From Clostridium brassicae (GTDB taxonomy: Bacteria > Bacillota > Clostridia > Clostridiales > Clostridiaceae): a stretch of DNA of 64,000 nucleotides. The translations under genes were made by a program, and so were the position numbers. The number at the start of each line of letters is the position of its first letter. Position 1 is the stretch's first letter. The DNA is taken from the NCBI RefSeq assembly GCF_026738875.1, contig NZ_JAPQFJ010000006.1, positions 114,716-178,715 on the forward strand, written 5' to 3'. The notes below the pieces were generated by a model. It was given only the letters and a program-made list of their open reading frames with translations, was not told the DNA's origin and made no database searches. Shown in pieces: positions 32,487 to 41,850 of this stretch.

Positions 32487-33561
32487 TGTTAATTTGAATG
32501 TTTTTACAGCGTTCTATTGTTACATTTTTATATCGAATACCTAATAAGTATTTTGCAATTGATAGTTTTCTTAAAATTTTATACAAAAAAATACTTAATA
32601 TAATAGAGAGTATAGATACAACTGGCGCAATTAGTCCTGAAATATATAATCCTTGTGATTTTATCAATAACGAAATTTTACTTATAAAATATGGTTCATG
32701 AAATAAGAATATATAAAATGAATATTTGCCTAAAATTAAAAATAACTTATTATTTTTAATGTATATTGAAATATAATAAAAAGCCATTACTGAAATAGGA
32801 TTTAATACTATTATTGTAAACAAGGAACTATGAGTCTTATTTTTTATTAAACTTGATAATAGTAAAGTAATTACATAAAGCAGTATTATTTTTTTACCAT
32901 CTTTTAAATACATCTTATTTAAACAAAATAACGAGCCTATTTCATATAAGTAAAGGTAACAAATAAAATTAAAAGCAGGAAAACTTAGTAGGCGGGATAT
33001 AATAGGAATATGTATATGTCCTACTATAATCGGCCAAGTGATTAATAAAAAAATAAGAAGTGATAGTCTTAATCTTATATTTTTAATATATTTTAGTAAA
33101 AAAGGATATGTTAATATTAAAAACAAAAACATTGGTATATACCATAATTGATAAGCTACATTTATGCCAAAAAAAATAAGAATAAATTGTTTAAAAAAAT
33201 CATAAATGATTAATTTAAGACTAGTATTTGTTTTAAAAATTAAGTACTTACCACAATGTACAGATAAACAAAATATACTAATTGTAAGAAAAGGCAGTAG
33301 TATAGCTTGTACTTTCTTTATTAGAAAATCTAGAAACTTTTCATTTTTATTATTCATTGTAAATTTATATCCAGCTATAAATATAAACATGGGAACTGCA
33401 ACATGGACAATTTTATCAATAAAATTGAAGAATATCCCAGCATCAATATATGATTTTAATTGTAGTATTTGCGTTAAATAGTATGCATTACTATGAATAA
33501 ATGTAACGAATAATATTGCTATTCCACTATATACTTGTAATTCACTTAAATGTTTTTTCAT
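32479..33561 (-). CDS. Acyltransferase family 3 membrane protein
   Basis: 360 residues, start at ATG 33561 with AGGAGG 9 bp upstream. About ten transmembrane helices. The acyltransferase-3 signature appears near the N-terminus: ELQVYSGIAILFVTFIHSNAYY, with the conserved His of helix 1, and later VAVPMFIFIAGYK. Such proteins O-acetylate or O-acylate sugars of the cell envelope or antibiotics. C-terminus is basic. No neighbouring glycosyltransferases, so the substrate is open. The only larger protein gene on the minus strand in this 20-kb stretch. Confidence 0.88.
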   Translation of the reverse strand: MKKHLSELQVYSGIAILFVTFIHSNAYYLTQILQLKSYIDAGIFFNFIDKIVHVAVPMFIFIAGYKFTMNNKNEKFLDFLIKKVQAILLPFLTISIFCLSVHCGKYLIFKTNTSLKLIIYDFFKQFILIFFGINVAYQLWYIPMFLFLILTYPFLLKYIKNIRLRLSLLIFLLITWPIIVGHIHIPIISRLLSFPAFNFICYLYLYEIGSLFCLNKMYLKDGKKIILLYVITLLLSSLIKNKTHSSLFTIIVLNPISVMAFYYISIYIKNNKLFLILGKYSFYIFLFHEPYFISKISLLIKSQGLYISGLIAPVVSILSIILSIFLYKILRKLSIAKYLLGIRYKNVTIERCKNIQINTD

Positions 33562-33622
33562 TATAAGTCCTCCTGTTAACTTAATTATGAACAATATAAA
33601 TGAGACATCAAATTCATAATTA

Positions 33623-33698
33623 TTAAATTGAAAACAATTTATCCAAAACTTTCATTATATGAATATTATATACAAATAAGTTTTACTTTTCAATTTAA
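33623..33698. repeat. 12-bp inverted repeat upstream of the acyltransferase
   Basis: TTAAATTGAAAA (33623-33634) and TTTTCAATTTAA (33687-33698), perfect. Lies in the promoter region of the acyltransferase gene; operator or coincidence of A+T-rich DNA. Confidence 0.35.
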
Positions 33699-33780
33699 TT
33701 GCTATTCATAGTTGTATAAAGAATATATTATGGACTATTAATAAACCAATCATGTTGTACACATAAATTTTGTTATATAA

Positions 33781-33830
33781 TAAAGGGTAGACAAACCTTG
33801 TAAACTAAGGTTAATCTACCCTTTATTTGA
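33781..33830. terminator. Symmetric hairpin, bidirectional terminator
   Basis: TAAAGGGTAGA (33781-33791) with TCTACCCTTTA (33815-33825); inner stem AACCTT/AAGGTT. T-rich on the plus side. Confidence 0.65.
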
Positions 33831-33969
33831 TTGATATTGGAACAGTTGAATGTTAAAATGATATTCGTTTGATAAAATAAGTGGTTAAAGTTTTATATGA
33901 TAAGAATTTTAATAAGGAAAAAGTTAAGAAATGGTTTTTCACTTCGTTATGTAATATTTATGTGAACAT

Positions 33970-34695
33970 ATGATTAAAAGAAAGAAGATGATACTTTTGG
34001 CTGCAAATATTTTGATAGTTGATGATGAACAAGCTATTGCGGATTTGATAGAAGTTTATCTCAAAAACGAGAACTATAATGTATTCAAATTTTATAATGG
34101 CGAGGATGCTCTTAATTGTATTGAAAATGAAAAGCTAGATCTTGTTATTTTAGATGTAATGCTTCCTGATGTAGATGGTTTTTCAATCTGTCAGCAAATA
34201 AGGGAAAAGTATAATTTCCCAGTTATTATGCTGACGGCTAAGGAAGAAGAGATTGATAAGATTACTGGGCTTACGTTAGGTGCGGACGATTATATTACCA
34301 AGCCATTTCGCCCATTGGAGCTGATTGCCCGTGTAAAGGCGCAGCTTCGGAGATTTACCAAGTATAATTCTACAAAGTCAAGCAAAGAAGAGCATTTGAT
34401 TGCTTTTTCTGGGCTGGTGCTAGACATGGATAACCATGAATGTATGCTGAATGAGAGAAAACTTTCTCTCACTCCTAAAGAGTTTTCAATTCTTTGGGTT
34501 TTGTGTTCAAATCGTGGACGGGTAGTTAGTTTGGAAGAATTATTCCATGAGGTATGGGGAGATAAATATTTTACCAACAACAATAATACAGTAATGGTTC
34601 ATATCCGGCATTTAAGAGAAAAAATGCATGATAGCGCAGAGCATCCTAAATATATCAAAACGGTATGGGGGGTTGGTTATAAAATTGAAAAATGA
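33970..34695 (+). CDS. VanR-like OmpR family response regulator
   Basis: 241 residues. Receiver: VDDE pocket, phosphoacceptor Asp62 (LVILDVMLPD), Lys in YITKPFRPLELIARVKAQLRR. Output domain: LTPKEFSILWVLCSNRGRVVSLEELFHEVWG and the ending HPKYIKTVWGVGYKIEK. Over its whole length the sequence runs parallel to VanR of Tn1546, including NNTVMVHIRHLREKM. The first residues before AANILIVDDE are uncertain: ATG 33970, ATG 33988 or TTG 33997 could be the start. Codon choice is less A+T-rich than neighbours, hinting at transfer. Confidence 0.92.
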   Translation: MIKRKKMILLAANILIVDDEQAIADLIEVYLKNENYNVFKFYNGEDALNCIENEKLDLVILDVMLPDVDGFSICQQIREKYNFPVIMLTAKEEEIDKITGLTLGADDYITKPFRPLELIARVKAQLRRFTKYNSTKSSKEEHLIAFSGLVLDMDNHECMLNERKLSLTPKEFSILWVLCSNRGRVVSLEELFHEVWGDKYFTNNNNTVMVHIRHLREKMHDSAEHPKYIKTVWGVGYKIEK

Positions 34696-35812
34696 TTTTA
34701 GCAAATTAAAAAGTAAGATATTTATTCGAGTCCTTTTAATTGGAGGAATTACAATTTTTATAGGATTGGGAATAGAATATATTCTTTTGGATGGGTTTTT
34801 ACAGAATTTTTTTATTGAAAATTTTATTGATTTCTGTAAAAGTGGGTTGCATCTTGACTCAAATGCTTCAAGTAAAATTTACCAATATTTACTCAGAAAC
34901 AACAAAGGTTTACTGATGTCAATTGGTTTATATGTATTATTGCTATTTATTTTTTATCAATCTCTCTCACGATTTATAAAATATTTTAGCGAAGTTAGTG
35001 ATGGACTGGACCAACTGTTAGAGGAATCAGTTGATGAAATTACTCTATCTCCTGAGATGGCTTTTATGGAGGCGAAACTAAATAAAATAAAAATCACTTT
35101 GGAAAAAAGAAAAAAATCTGCTCAGGAATCAGAGCAACGAAAAAATGAATTAGTGGTATATTTAGCACATGATATCAAAACACCCTTGACATCTGTAATT
35201 GGCTATCTCAACCTTTTGGATGAGGCTAAGGATATGCCCGTAGAGCAAAAAGCAAGGTATGTTGGTATTACTCTTGAAAAAGCCTACCACTTAGAGCAAC
35301 TCATTAATGAGTTTTTTGAAATTACAAGGTTTAATATGACAACCATTGTACTAAATAAGAAAGAGATCAATCTACAGTTTATGCTTTTGCAGATGGCAGA
35401 TGAGTTTTATCCCATGCTTGTACCAAAAGGGAAAAAAGTGGAAGTAAATGTGCAAGATGATCTTAAAGTATATGGGGATGTAGACAAGATAGCACGGGTT
35501 TTTAATAATATTCTCAAGAATGCGATTGCTTATAGTTATGAGAATAGTACGATCCAAATTTCAGCAGAGCGGCAACAGTGCAGTATAGTTATTGTCTTTA
35601 TCAATCAGGGAAAAATTATCTCAAAAAATAAATTGGACAAGATTTTTGAAAAGTTTTACCGTTTAGACACTGCTCGTTCTACCAGTACGGGTGGAGCAGG
35701 TTTGGGGCTTGCTATTGCAAAAGAAATTATCGATGCTCATGGTGGTACTATTTCGGCTGAAAGTAATGAGGAATCTACTAAATTTATAGTTACCCTTCCT
35801 TTTAATATATAA
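34673..35812 (+). CDS. VanS-like sensor histidine kinase
   Basis: 379 residues from TTG 34673, giving the same MVIKLKN start as VanS of Tn1546 (TTG 34685 is an alternative better spaced from the GGGGGG). Two transmembrane helices (about 17-36 and 84-105) with a short outside loop of about 45 residues. H-box YLAHDIKTPLTSVIGYLNLLDEA, N-box NNILKNAIAYS, then FEKFYRLD and GGAGLGLAIAKEII. Overlaps the regulator gene by 23 bp. No vanH, vanA or vanX homologue follows: the next gene is a protease. The pair may serve another envelope function. Confidence 0.92.
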   Translation: MVIKLKNDFSKLKSKIFIRVLLIGGITIFIGLGIEYILLDGFLQNFFIENFIDFCKSGLHLDSNASSKIYQYLLRNNKGLLMSIGLYVLLLFIFYQSLSRFIKYFSEVSDGLDQLLEESVDEITLSPEMAFMEAKLNKIKITLEKRKKSAQESEQRKNELVVYLAHDIKTPLTSVIGYLNLLDEAKDMPVEQKARYVGITLEKAYHLEQLINEFFEITRFNMTTIVLNKKEINLQFMLLQMADEFYPMLVPKGKKVEVNVQDDLKVYGDVDKIARVFNNILKNAIAYSYENSTIQISAERQQCSIVIVFINQGKIISKNKLDKIFEKFYRLDTARSTSTGGAGLGLAIAKEIIDAHGGTISAESNEESTKFIVTLPFNI

Positions 35813-35893
35813 ACCAGATTGTTGTGTGTTTACAAATTGTTTTTAACTTAATATATAAAAGTTTAAATGAGAAAAAAATTTGTATTTTGCAAA

Positions 35894-35942
35894 AAAAGCT
35901 TCTTTACCTATATCGTAATTGTATAGATAAAGAAGCTTTTAT
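35894..35942 (+). terminator. Terminator of the VanRS-like operon
   Basis: AAAAGCTTCTTTA (35894-35906) with TAAAGAAGCTTTT (35928-35940), perfect 13-bp stem, symmetric. Confidence 0.75.
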
Positions 35943-36097
35943 GTATAAAGAAAAAAATATTAAGAATAAACTCTATTCTTAAGTAAATCTTAAGACTTTA
36001 ATAAGATGAAATTAAACAATAATATATTTGAAATTGATAGTATAGAAGTGAAATTAAATAAGTTACTTTAATTATTAAGACGTGAGGGGGAATATTT

Positions 36098-39040
36098 ATG
36101 AAATTCATAAAAAAGAAAGTAGCTTTTATATTGCTGTTTGCTTTAATAGTTCAGTGTGCCAATTTCAGTTTGGTTTTTGCTGCATCTGTAAATAGTGATA
36201 GCACAAAATATGGCTTTAAACTTGTCAAGCAAACTTATATTAATAGTATTAAAACCACAGTAATGGAATATATTCATGTAAAAAGTGGTGCTAAGCTAGT
36301 ATTTTTAAAGAATGCTGATCCCAATAAAGCTTTTTCCATCAGTTTTCGTACGCAACCATCTGATAATACAGGAGTTAATCACGTACTTGAACACTGTATA
36401 CTGGGCGGATCAAAAAAATATCCAGTTAATAATGCTTTAATGACAATGGCCAACCAATCATTATGCAGTAAGGCAAATGCAGGTACTGCTGATGATCATA
36501 CAGATTTTTATATACAAACCTCTAATAATAAGGATTATATGAATCTTATGGGAGTAATCTGTGATGCAGTATTTTACCCAAATTTTCTAAATAACCGCAA
36601 TATATTTCTTCAGGAAGGAGGACATTATGAACTAGATGGGAATAAATCAAAGGTTAGGTATACTGGTGTAGTATATGGCGAAGTGGGTGCACAAAATTCG
36701 GAGGAGACTCTAGTAGACAAATCCATTGAGTCAGTGTTACCAGATACTATATATAAATGGAATACAGGGGGAAATAAAGAAGATATTCCAAATGTTACAT
36801 ATGATAAAGTATTGAATACCTACAAAAAATACTATCATCCATCAAACAGTTATATATATCTTTATGGAAATTTAAATATAGATGAAGCGCTTGAGTATAT
36901 AGACAGCAACTATCTAAGTAAATTTACTAGTAAAAAATTCGATATTAAAGTGAATTTGCAAAAACCTTTTGAAAAGAGTGTTGAAAAGACATATTATTAT
37001 ACAATTGATGGTACTCCAGATAAAAACAGTACTTATTTTTCGCAGAGTTATGTAATTGATAAAGCTACAAACACAGAGGTAGTAAATGCTCTTGAGGTAA
37101 TTAGTGATATTCTGATTCCAAAGCTAAATAAATCAGCCGCAGATAAGGGACTTAGTTTAGGAAACTGTGGATTGCTTAAAGAATTCGCACAGCCAATTTT
37201 TTATATTTCATGCAATCAGACAGATGAAAGTCAAAAAAAGGTATTCCAAAAAATTATTAATGATACATTAAAAGATATTGTAACAAACGGAATAGATAAG
37301 GAAGTTATAAAATCCTTAATGATGACCTATGAAACTCAAAAAAGTGATGATAACTTAGATCCAAACCTTGGTACCAAATCAATTCGTCGTAATATTATGT
37401 TTTCTTGGATAAATGGGGGTGACCCAAAAGCATATCTTGATGGGGACAGATTGATCAATGTTTTAAAGAAAGAGCAGGACGAAAGATATCTTGAAAATAT
37501 TATTCAGAAATATCTTATAGATAATAACCATAAATCTCTTGTTACATTAAAAGCAAAGCAGAATGATAGTGTGAGGAATAATGGTGTTATTGATGTTAAT
37601 ACTTTATCTAAAAGTCAGCTTGATAAAATAATTTCAGACACAAATGAATTAAAAAAATGGCAGAAAGAAGCTAGTTCCGAAAAAGCTATTTCTACATTGC
37701 CTTTATTAGATGTTTCCGATATTAAACTTGATAAACCAGCTATTAATATCAGTTCATTAAATGGTGCAAAAATGATGTATACACCATTTGAAACAAAGGG
37801 TTCTGCTTATTACAATTTATATTTTGATACTTCTATGATAAAACAACAGCAAATTCCATACTTGGATCTTTTGTGCTCTATTCTTACAAATGGTAGCAAC
37901 AACATATATGATAAATTTAAGAAGACAAGTGGAGTGAATAATGCTACATATGGCAACATCGATTTTTCAGCAGATGCTTATGGAAGGTTTGATTCAACTT
38001 CAAAATATTCTCCTAAAATCAAAGCAAGTGTGATTGCACCAGATGACAATATAGACAAATCGCTAGAATTATTGAAGGAAATAATTACTAACTTTGATTT
38101 TAAGAACAAAGATGAAATAAAAGGTTTTATTAATGAATCAAAGAGTTCAGCGAAAAATTATATTATATATTATCGCTTCCCAGGATATTTTTCTGAAAAA
38201 AACAGATACATTGAAAATTTAAAGGGATTGCGTTGTTATTATTTTTTAAGTGATATTCATAGTAACTTTGATTCGAAGTGGAGTGAAATTCAAAAAAATC
38301 TTATAGATGTATATAATACAGTATTTAATAAAAATAATATTACTGTTGGATTTATAGGTACAAATGATTCATACGCACGTTTTAAAAAGTATCTTCCTGA
38401 CTTTTTAAGATATGGTAAGTCAATAAAGTTTGAACCAATTAATTATACATTTAAAGATACTACAAGAAATGAGGCCTTTATTACGAACTCCCCAAATATA
38501 AATGCAGTGATTAAAGGATATAACTTCAAAAAGCTAGGTTATAGTTACAGTGGAAGCATGAAGGTTCTTGAAGCTATATTGAACAACTATCTGTTTGAAA
38601 AGTCACGTACAAACGGTGGCTATGGTGGAAATGCAATCATAAACCAAGATGGTAACATTTATTTTGATATTGCTAGAATGCCTGATATTCCTAAATCTTT
38701 GGAGATATTTGATAATTTAACCTCCTATTTAAAAAATTTTAAGGCGAATAATTATGAGTTGATGAAATATAAAATAGGGGCCATTAAAAAAATTACAGGG
38801 TCTAACTCACAAGTGGTAAATGCAATGGAAAATCAAGAACAGATGATAATGGGAAAAACTCAAAAGGACTATGAAAAAGAATTAAATGAAATATTAGGCA
38901 CTACTCAAGAAGATATAAATAAAATGGCTAAAATGGTAGATGATGTTATTAAGCAAAATATTTTTTTAGTCATGGGAAATAAAGATAAAATTAATAAACA
39001 AAAGAAGATTTTCAACAGAATAGTAGATATATCACAATAA
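36098..39040 (+). CDS. Secreted M16-family zinc metalloprotease (presequence-protease type)
   Basis: 980 residues. Basic N-terminus then hydrophobic signal ending near Ala28-Ala29 (SLVFAAS), so the enzyme is exported; no sortase or lipobox signal is seen. Inverted zinc motif HVLEH (His95, Glu98, His99) with the distal Glu195 in GVVYGEVGAQ, plus the GGSKKYPV and DAVFYPNFL stretches of subfamily M16C. All catalytic residues are present. M16C proteins are usually cytosolic or organellar in other organisms; a signal peptide makes a peptide-degrading extracellular or wall role likely. GAGGGGG before the ATG. Stands alone with terminators both sides; it lies 285 bp after the VanRS-like pair. Confidence 0.92.
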   Translation: MKFIKKKVAFILLFALIVQCANFSLVFAASVNSDSTKYGFKLVKQTYINSIKTTVMEYIHVKSGAKLVFLKNADPNKAFSISFRTQPSDNTGVNHVLEHCILGGSKKYPVNNALMTMANQSLCSKANAGTADDHTDFYIQTSNNKDYMNLMGVICDAVFYPNFLNNRNIFLQEGGHYELDGNKSKVRYTGVVYGEVGAQNSEETLVDKSIESVLPDTIYKWNTGGNKEDIPNVTYDKVLNTYKKYYHPSNSYIYLYGNLNIDEALEYIDSNYLSKFTSKKFDIKVNLQKPFEKSVEKTYYYTIDGTPDKNSTYFSQSYVIDKATNTEVVNALEVISDILIPKLNKSAADKGLSLGNCGLLKEFAQPIFYISCNQTDESQKKVFQKIINDTLKDIVTNGIDKEVIKSLMMTYETQKSDDNLDPNLGTKSIRRNIMFSWINGGDPKAYLDGDRLINVLKKEQDERYLENIIQKYLIDNNHKSLVTLKAKQNDSVRNNGVIDVNTLSKSQLDKIISDTNELKKWQKEASSEKAISTLPLLDVSDIKLDKPAINISSLNGAKMMYTPFETKGSAYYNLYFDTSMIKQQQIPYLDLLCSILTNGSNNIYDKFKKTSGVNNATYGNIDFSADAYGRFDSTSKYSPKIKASVIAPDDNIDKSLELLKEIITNFDFKNKDEIKGFINESKSSAKNYIIYYRFPGYFSEKNRYIENLKGLRCYYFLSDIHSNFDSKWSEIQKNLIDVYNTVFNKNNITVGFIGTNDSYARFKKYLPDFLRYGKSIKFEPINYTFKDTTRNEAFITNSPNINAVIKGYNFKKLGYSYSGSMKVLEAILNNYLFEKSRTNGGYGGNAIINQDGNIYFDIARMPDIPKSLEIFDNLTSYLKNFKANNYELMKYKIGAIKKITGSNSQVVNAMENQEQMIMGKTQKDYEKELNEILGTTQEDINKMAKMVDDVIKQNIFLVMGNKDKINKQKKIFNRIVDISQ

Positions 39041-39080
39041 TAATAAAATTTTAAAAGTTCATAAATTGGAATTCAAACAT

Positions 39081-39136
39081 AACTCTTTGTTCTGTGGTTG
39101 CTTAATGTAAGCTTAGAATAAGGAGTTATTTTATTA
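39081..39136 (+). terminator. Terminator of the M16 protease gene
   Basis: AACTCTTTGTTCT (39081-39093) pairs with AGAATAAGGAGTT (39115-39127), two wobbles, then ATTTTATTATT. The following 400 bases to the TfoX gene hold nothing I recognise. Confidence 0.6.
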
Positions 39137-39559
39137 TTATCAAATAATCTTCTTACATATAAATTTTTCATATAAAATCCTTCCGTATTCTTTATATTTT
39201 TATTTAATTATATAGGATATTATTTCTTATTTTAAGTACTTATGCAAAATTATATAAAAATAAGGCTGTTATTTCTGAAGGGGTGTAGTTGTATGATTTG
39301 TATTAATTACTATTATTCAAATAATTAGGTTTAGACTTAAACGCTCTAATACAATTGGTATTTAGAAGTTACAATAAAAATGCACAGGATTTTTAAAAAG
39401 CTAAGGAATATATTGTTAGAACTTATGAGATGAATTGATTAATTTTTATAACCAATGGTAATTTATATGATAAAATATGTTTAATAAGGTATTTTAAAGA
39501 AAGTCAAAGTGACTTTTACTAAAGATTCATGTTTAAATTTTAAATTAGGAGGTATAAAT

Positions 39560-39892
39560 ATGGCTTCAAATATAGAGTTTGTAGAATATGTTTGTGATCA
39601 AATAAGTGGGGCTGGCAATATAACTTATAGGAAAATGTTTGGAGACTATGGAGTCTATTGTAATGAAAAAATAATAGGACTAATATGTGATAATCAATTT
39701 TTTTTAAAGATAACGAAGAATGGTAAAGAATTATTGCATGAAGCTATAGAAGCTCCTGCTTATAAAGGTGCAAAGCCCTCATTTCTCATTGAATCTTTAG
39801 ATGATAGGGAATATTTGAGTGAAATTGTATCTGTAACTTATAAAGAGTTGCCAATGTCAAAACCTAAAAAGAAAAAAATTAAAAATAAATAG
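39560..39892 (+). CDS. TfoX N-terminal domain protein
   Basis: 110 residues from ATG 39560 behind a strong AGGAGG site; the upstream in-frame extension is rejected. Whole protein is a single TfoX/Sxy N-terminal domain: FVEYVCDQISGAGNITYRKMFGDYGVYCNEKIIGLICDN, later PAYKGAKP and a basic KPKKKKIKNK end. In gamma-proteobacteria Sxy activates competence with CRP, but single-domain relatives in Firmicutes have no known task. No competence genes nearby. Confidence 0.87.
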   Translation: MASNIEFVEYVCDQISGAGNITYRKMFGDYGVYCNEKIIGLICDNQFFLKITKNGKELLHEAIEAPAYKGAKPSFLIESLDDREYLSEIVSVTYKELPMSKPKKKKIKNK

Positions 39893-40039
39893 CTTGAGTA
39901 TATTAAAAGAGACTATATAACACCATAAATACAATGAACAATCTCCTTAAATAGTGTAATAAATTATATTTTTATTCATCCATGAGTTTGATTCATTTGT
40001 TTGTTGAATTTTGGAAATCAATATGATACAATTAAAAAA

Positions 40040-40278
40040 ACATGATGATTGGAGTTGAAAAGATGAGTAATTTTTCTTGCTAATTTTACAAAGCATAATA
40101 AAATTGTGGGTGCGGGCAATTCCGCTTGTTTTGTTGTGCTTATGCAAGAAAGTTACTAATTTTTCACTCAGATAATATATTCTCGTCATGCCCTAATATG
40201 GGTTTGGCTTTGCTGTATTTATGAGCTGCAAGAATTGACTTTCTTGCAGCTTATATTTTTATACAGGAGGATAAAATT
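40040..40278 (+). promoter_or_regulatory. Attenuator-type leader of the ABC-F gene, with upstream micro-ORF
   Basis: A six-codon reading frame (ATG 40064, MSNFSC, with GGAG 10 bp ahead) opens the leader. AGTAATTTTTCTTGC, inside that frame (about 40067-40081), is complementary to GCAAGAAAGTTACT (about 40144-40158). Then comes a strong terminator, AGCTGCAAGAA (40224-40234) with TTCTTGCAGCT (40241-40251) and TATATTTTTAT, ending only 20 bp before the ABC-F start. This is the build of ribosome-mediated attenuation: stalling by an antibiotic on the micro-ORF would favour antitermination. Confidence 0.75.
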
Positions 40279-41757
40279 ATGTCTTTAATAAATGTTAAAA
40301 ATCTAACCTTTAGTTATGATGGTAGTTACGATAACATATTTGAAAATGTAAGTTTCCAAATAGATACAGATTGGAAATTAGGGTTTACAGGGAGAAATGG
40401 TAGAGGAAAAACAACATTTTTTAATTTGCTGCTTGGTAAATATAACTACAGCGGTAATATTTCTGCAAATGTTAATTTTGAGTATTTTCCTTTCTATGTA
40501 GCACATAAGGAAAACCTTACAATTGATGTAATCAGTGATATTTTCCCAGACTATCTTAACTGGAAATTGATACGTGAATTTTCATTATTGGAACTTTCTC
40601 AAGATATTTTATATCGACCATTTGATTCATTATCATACGGAGAGCAAACGAAAGTACTGCTTGCAACTTTGTTTCTTAAAGAAAACAGTTTTTTACTGAT
40701 TGATGAACCAACTAATCACCTTGATATGAATGCAAGAAAACTTGTTAGTGACTATCTCAATACTAAAAGTGGTTTTATTTTGGTATCACATGACAGAATT
40801 TTTCTTGATAACTGTATTGACCATATTCTTTCTATTAACAAAACAAATATAGAAATTGAAAAAGGCAATTTTTCCTGTTGGTGGGAAAATAAAAAAAGAC
40901 AGGATAACTTTCAGCTTGCAGAAAATGAAAAGCTTAGAAAAGATATTAATCGCTTATCAAAATCTGCTAAACGAATGGGTAATTGGTCACAAGAAGTAGA
41001 AAAATCAAAACAAGGAACAACAAACTCTGGTTCTAAATTGGATAAAGGTTATGTTGGTCATAAATCCGCTAAAATGATGAAACGATCCAAGTCAATCCAA
41101 AGAAGACAACAATCTGCTATTGAAGAAAAGTCTAAACTTCTTAAAAATATTGAGAGTTCTGACAGCCTAAAAATTTCTCAACTTACTTATCATAAAAGCC
41201 GGTTTGTGGAACTTGAAAATGTTTCGATTTTTTATGGTGATAAGATGGTTTGTGAAAATATGGGATTTACTATTGAGCAAGGTGACAGAATTGCCCTTAT
41301 AGGCAAAAATGGTTCAGGAAAATCAAGTATTATCAAACTTATTTGTGATGAGAATATAAACTATACAGGAACTTTTAGAAAAGGAAGTAACCTTAAAATA
41401 TCTTATGTATCTCAGGATACATCACATCTTCAGGGCAATTTGACTGACTATGCTTTAAATAATGGCATTGATCAAAGTCTTTTTAAATCCATTTTAAGAA
41501 AACTTGATTTTTCTAGAGTTCAATTTGAAAAAGATATGTCATCTTTTAGCGGTGGTCAAAAGAAAAAAGTGTTGATTGCAAAAAGTCTTTGTGAGAAAGT
41601 TCATTTGCATATATGGGATGAACCCCTTAACTTTATTGATATTATCTCCCGTATGCAAATAGAAGAGTTACTTCTTGAATATTCACCAACTTTACTGTTT
41701 GTAGAGCATGACATGGATTTTTACAAAACTATTGCAACAAAAATTGTTGAACTTTAA
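40279..41757 (+). CDS. ABC-F ribosomal protection protein, Lsa/CplR type
   Basis: 492 residues, soluble, two ABC domains and no membrane part. Domain 1: GRNGRGKTT (38-46), LSYGEQTK, LLIDEPTNHLDM. Linker of about 80 residues rich in Lys/Arg (KSAKRMGNWSQEVEKSK, SAKMMKRSKSIQRR) that reaches the peptidyl-transferase centre in this family. Domain 2: GKNGSGKSS, FSGGQKKKV, IWDEPLNFIDI, ending FVEHDMDF. The pattern follows Lsa(A) of Enterococcus and CplR of Clostridium, which protect ribosomes from pleuromutilins, lincosamides and streptogramin A. Expression is probably induced through the leader. AGGAGG before ATG. Confidence 0.93.
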   Translation: MSLINVKNLTFSYDGSYDNIFENVSFQIDTDWKLGFTGRNGRGKTTFFNLLLGKYNYSGNISANVNFEYFPFYVAHKENLTIDVISDIFPDYLNWKLIREFSLLELSQDILYRPFDSLSYGEQTKVLLATLFLKENSFLLIDEPTNHLDMNARKLVSDYLNTKSGFILVSHDRIFLDNCIDHILSINKTNIEIEKGNFSCWWENKKRQDNFQLAENEKLRKDINRLSKSAKRMGNWSQEVEKSKQGTTNSGSKLDKGYVGHKSAKMMKRSKSIQRRQQSAIEEKSKLLKNIESSDSLKISQLTYHKSRFVELENVSIFYGDKMVCENMGFTIEQGDRIALIGKNGSGKSSIIKLICDENINYTGTFRKGSNLKISYVSQDTSHLQGNLTDYALNNGIDQSLFKSILRKLDFSRVQFEKDMSSFSGGQKKKVLIAKSLCEKVHLHIWDEPLNFIDIISRMQIEELLLEYSPTLLFVEHDMDFYKTIATKIVEL

Positions 41758-41850
41758 AATACATTATAAACTTATATAAGAAATATTAAACTTCAGAATA
41801 ATAAATTATTATAAATACCTAAAGCCACTTTAGGTAGAAAGGAGCGAACT

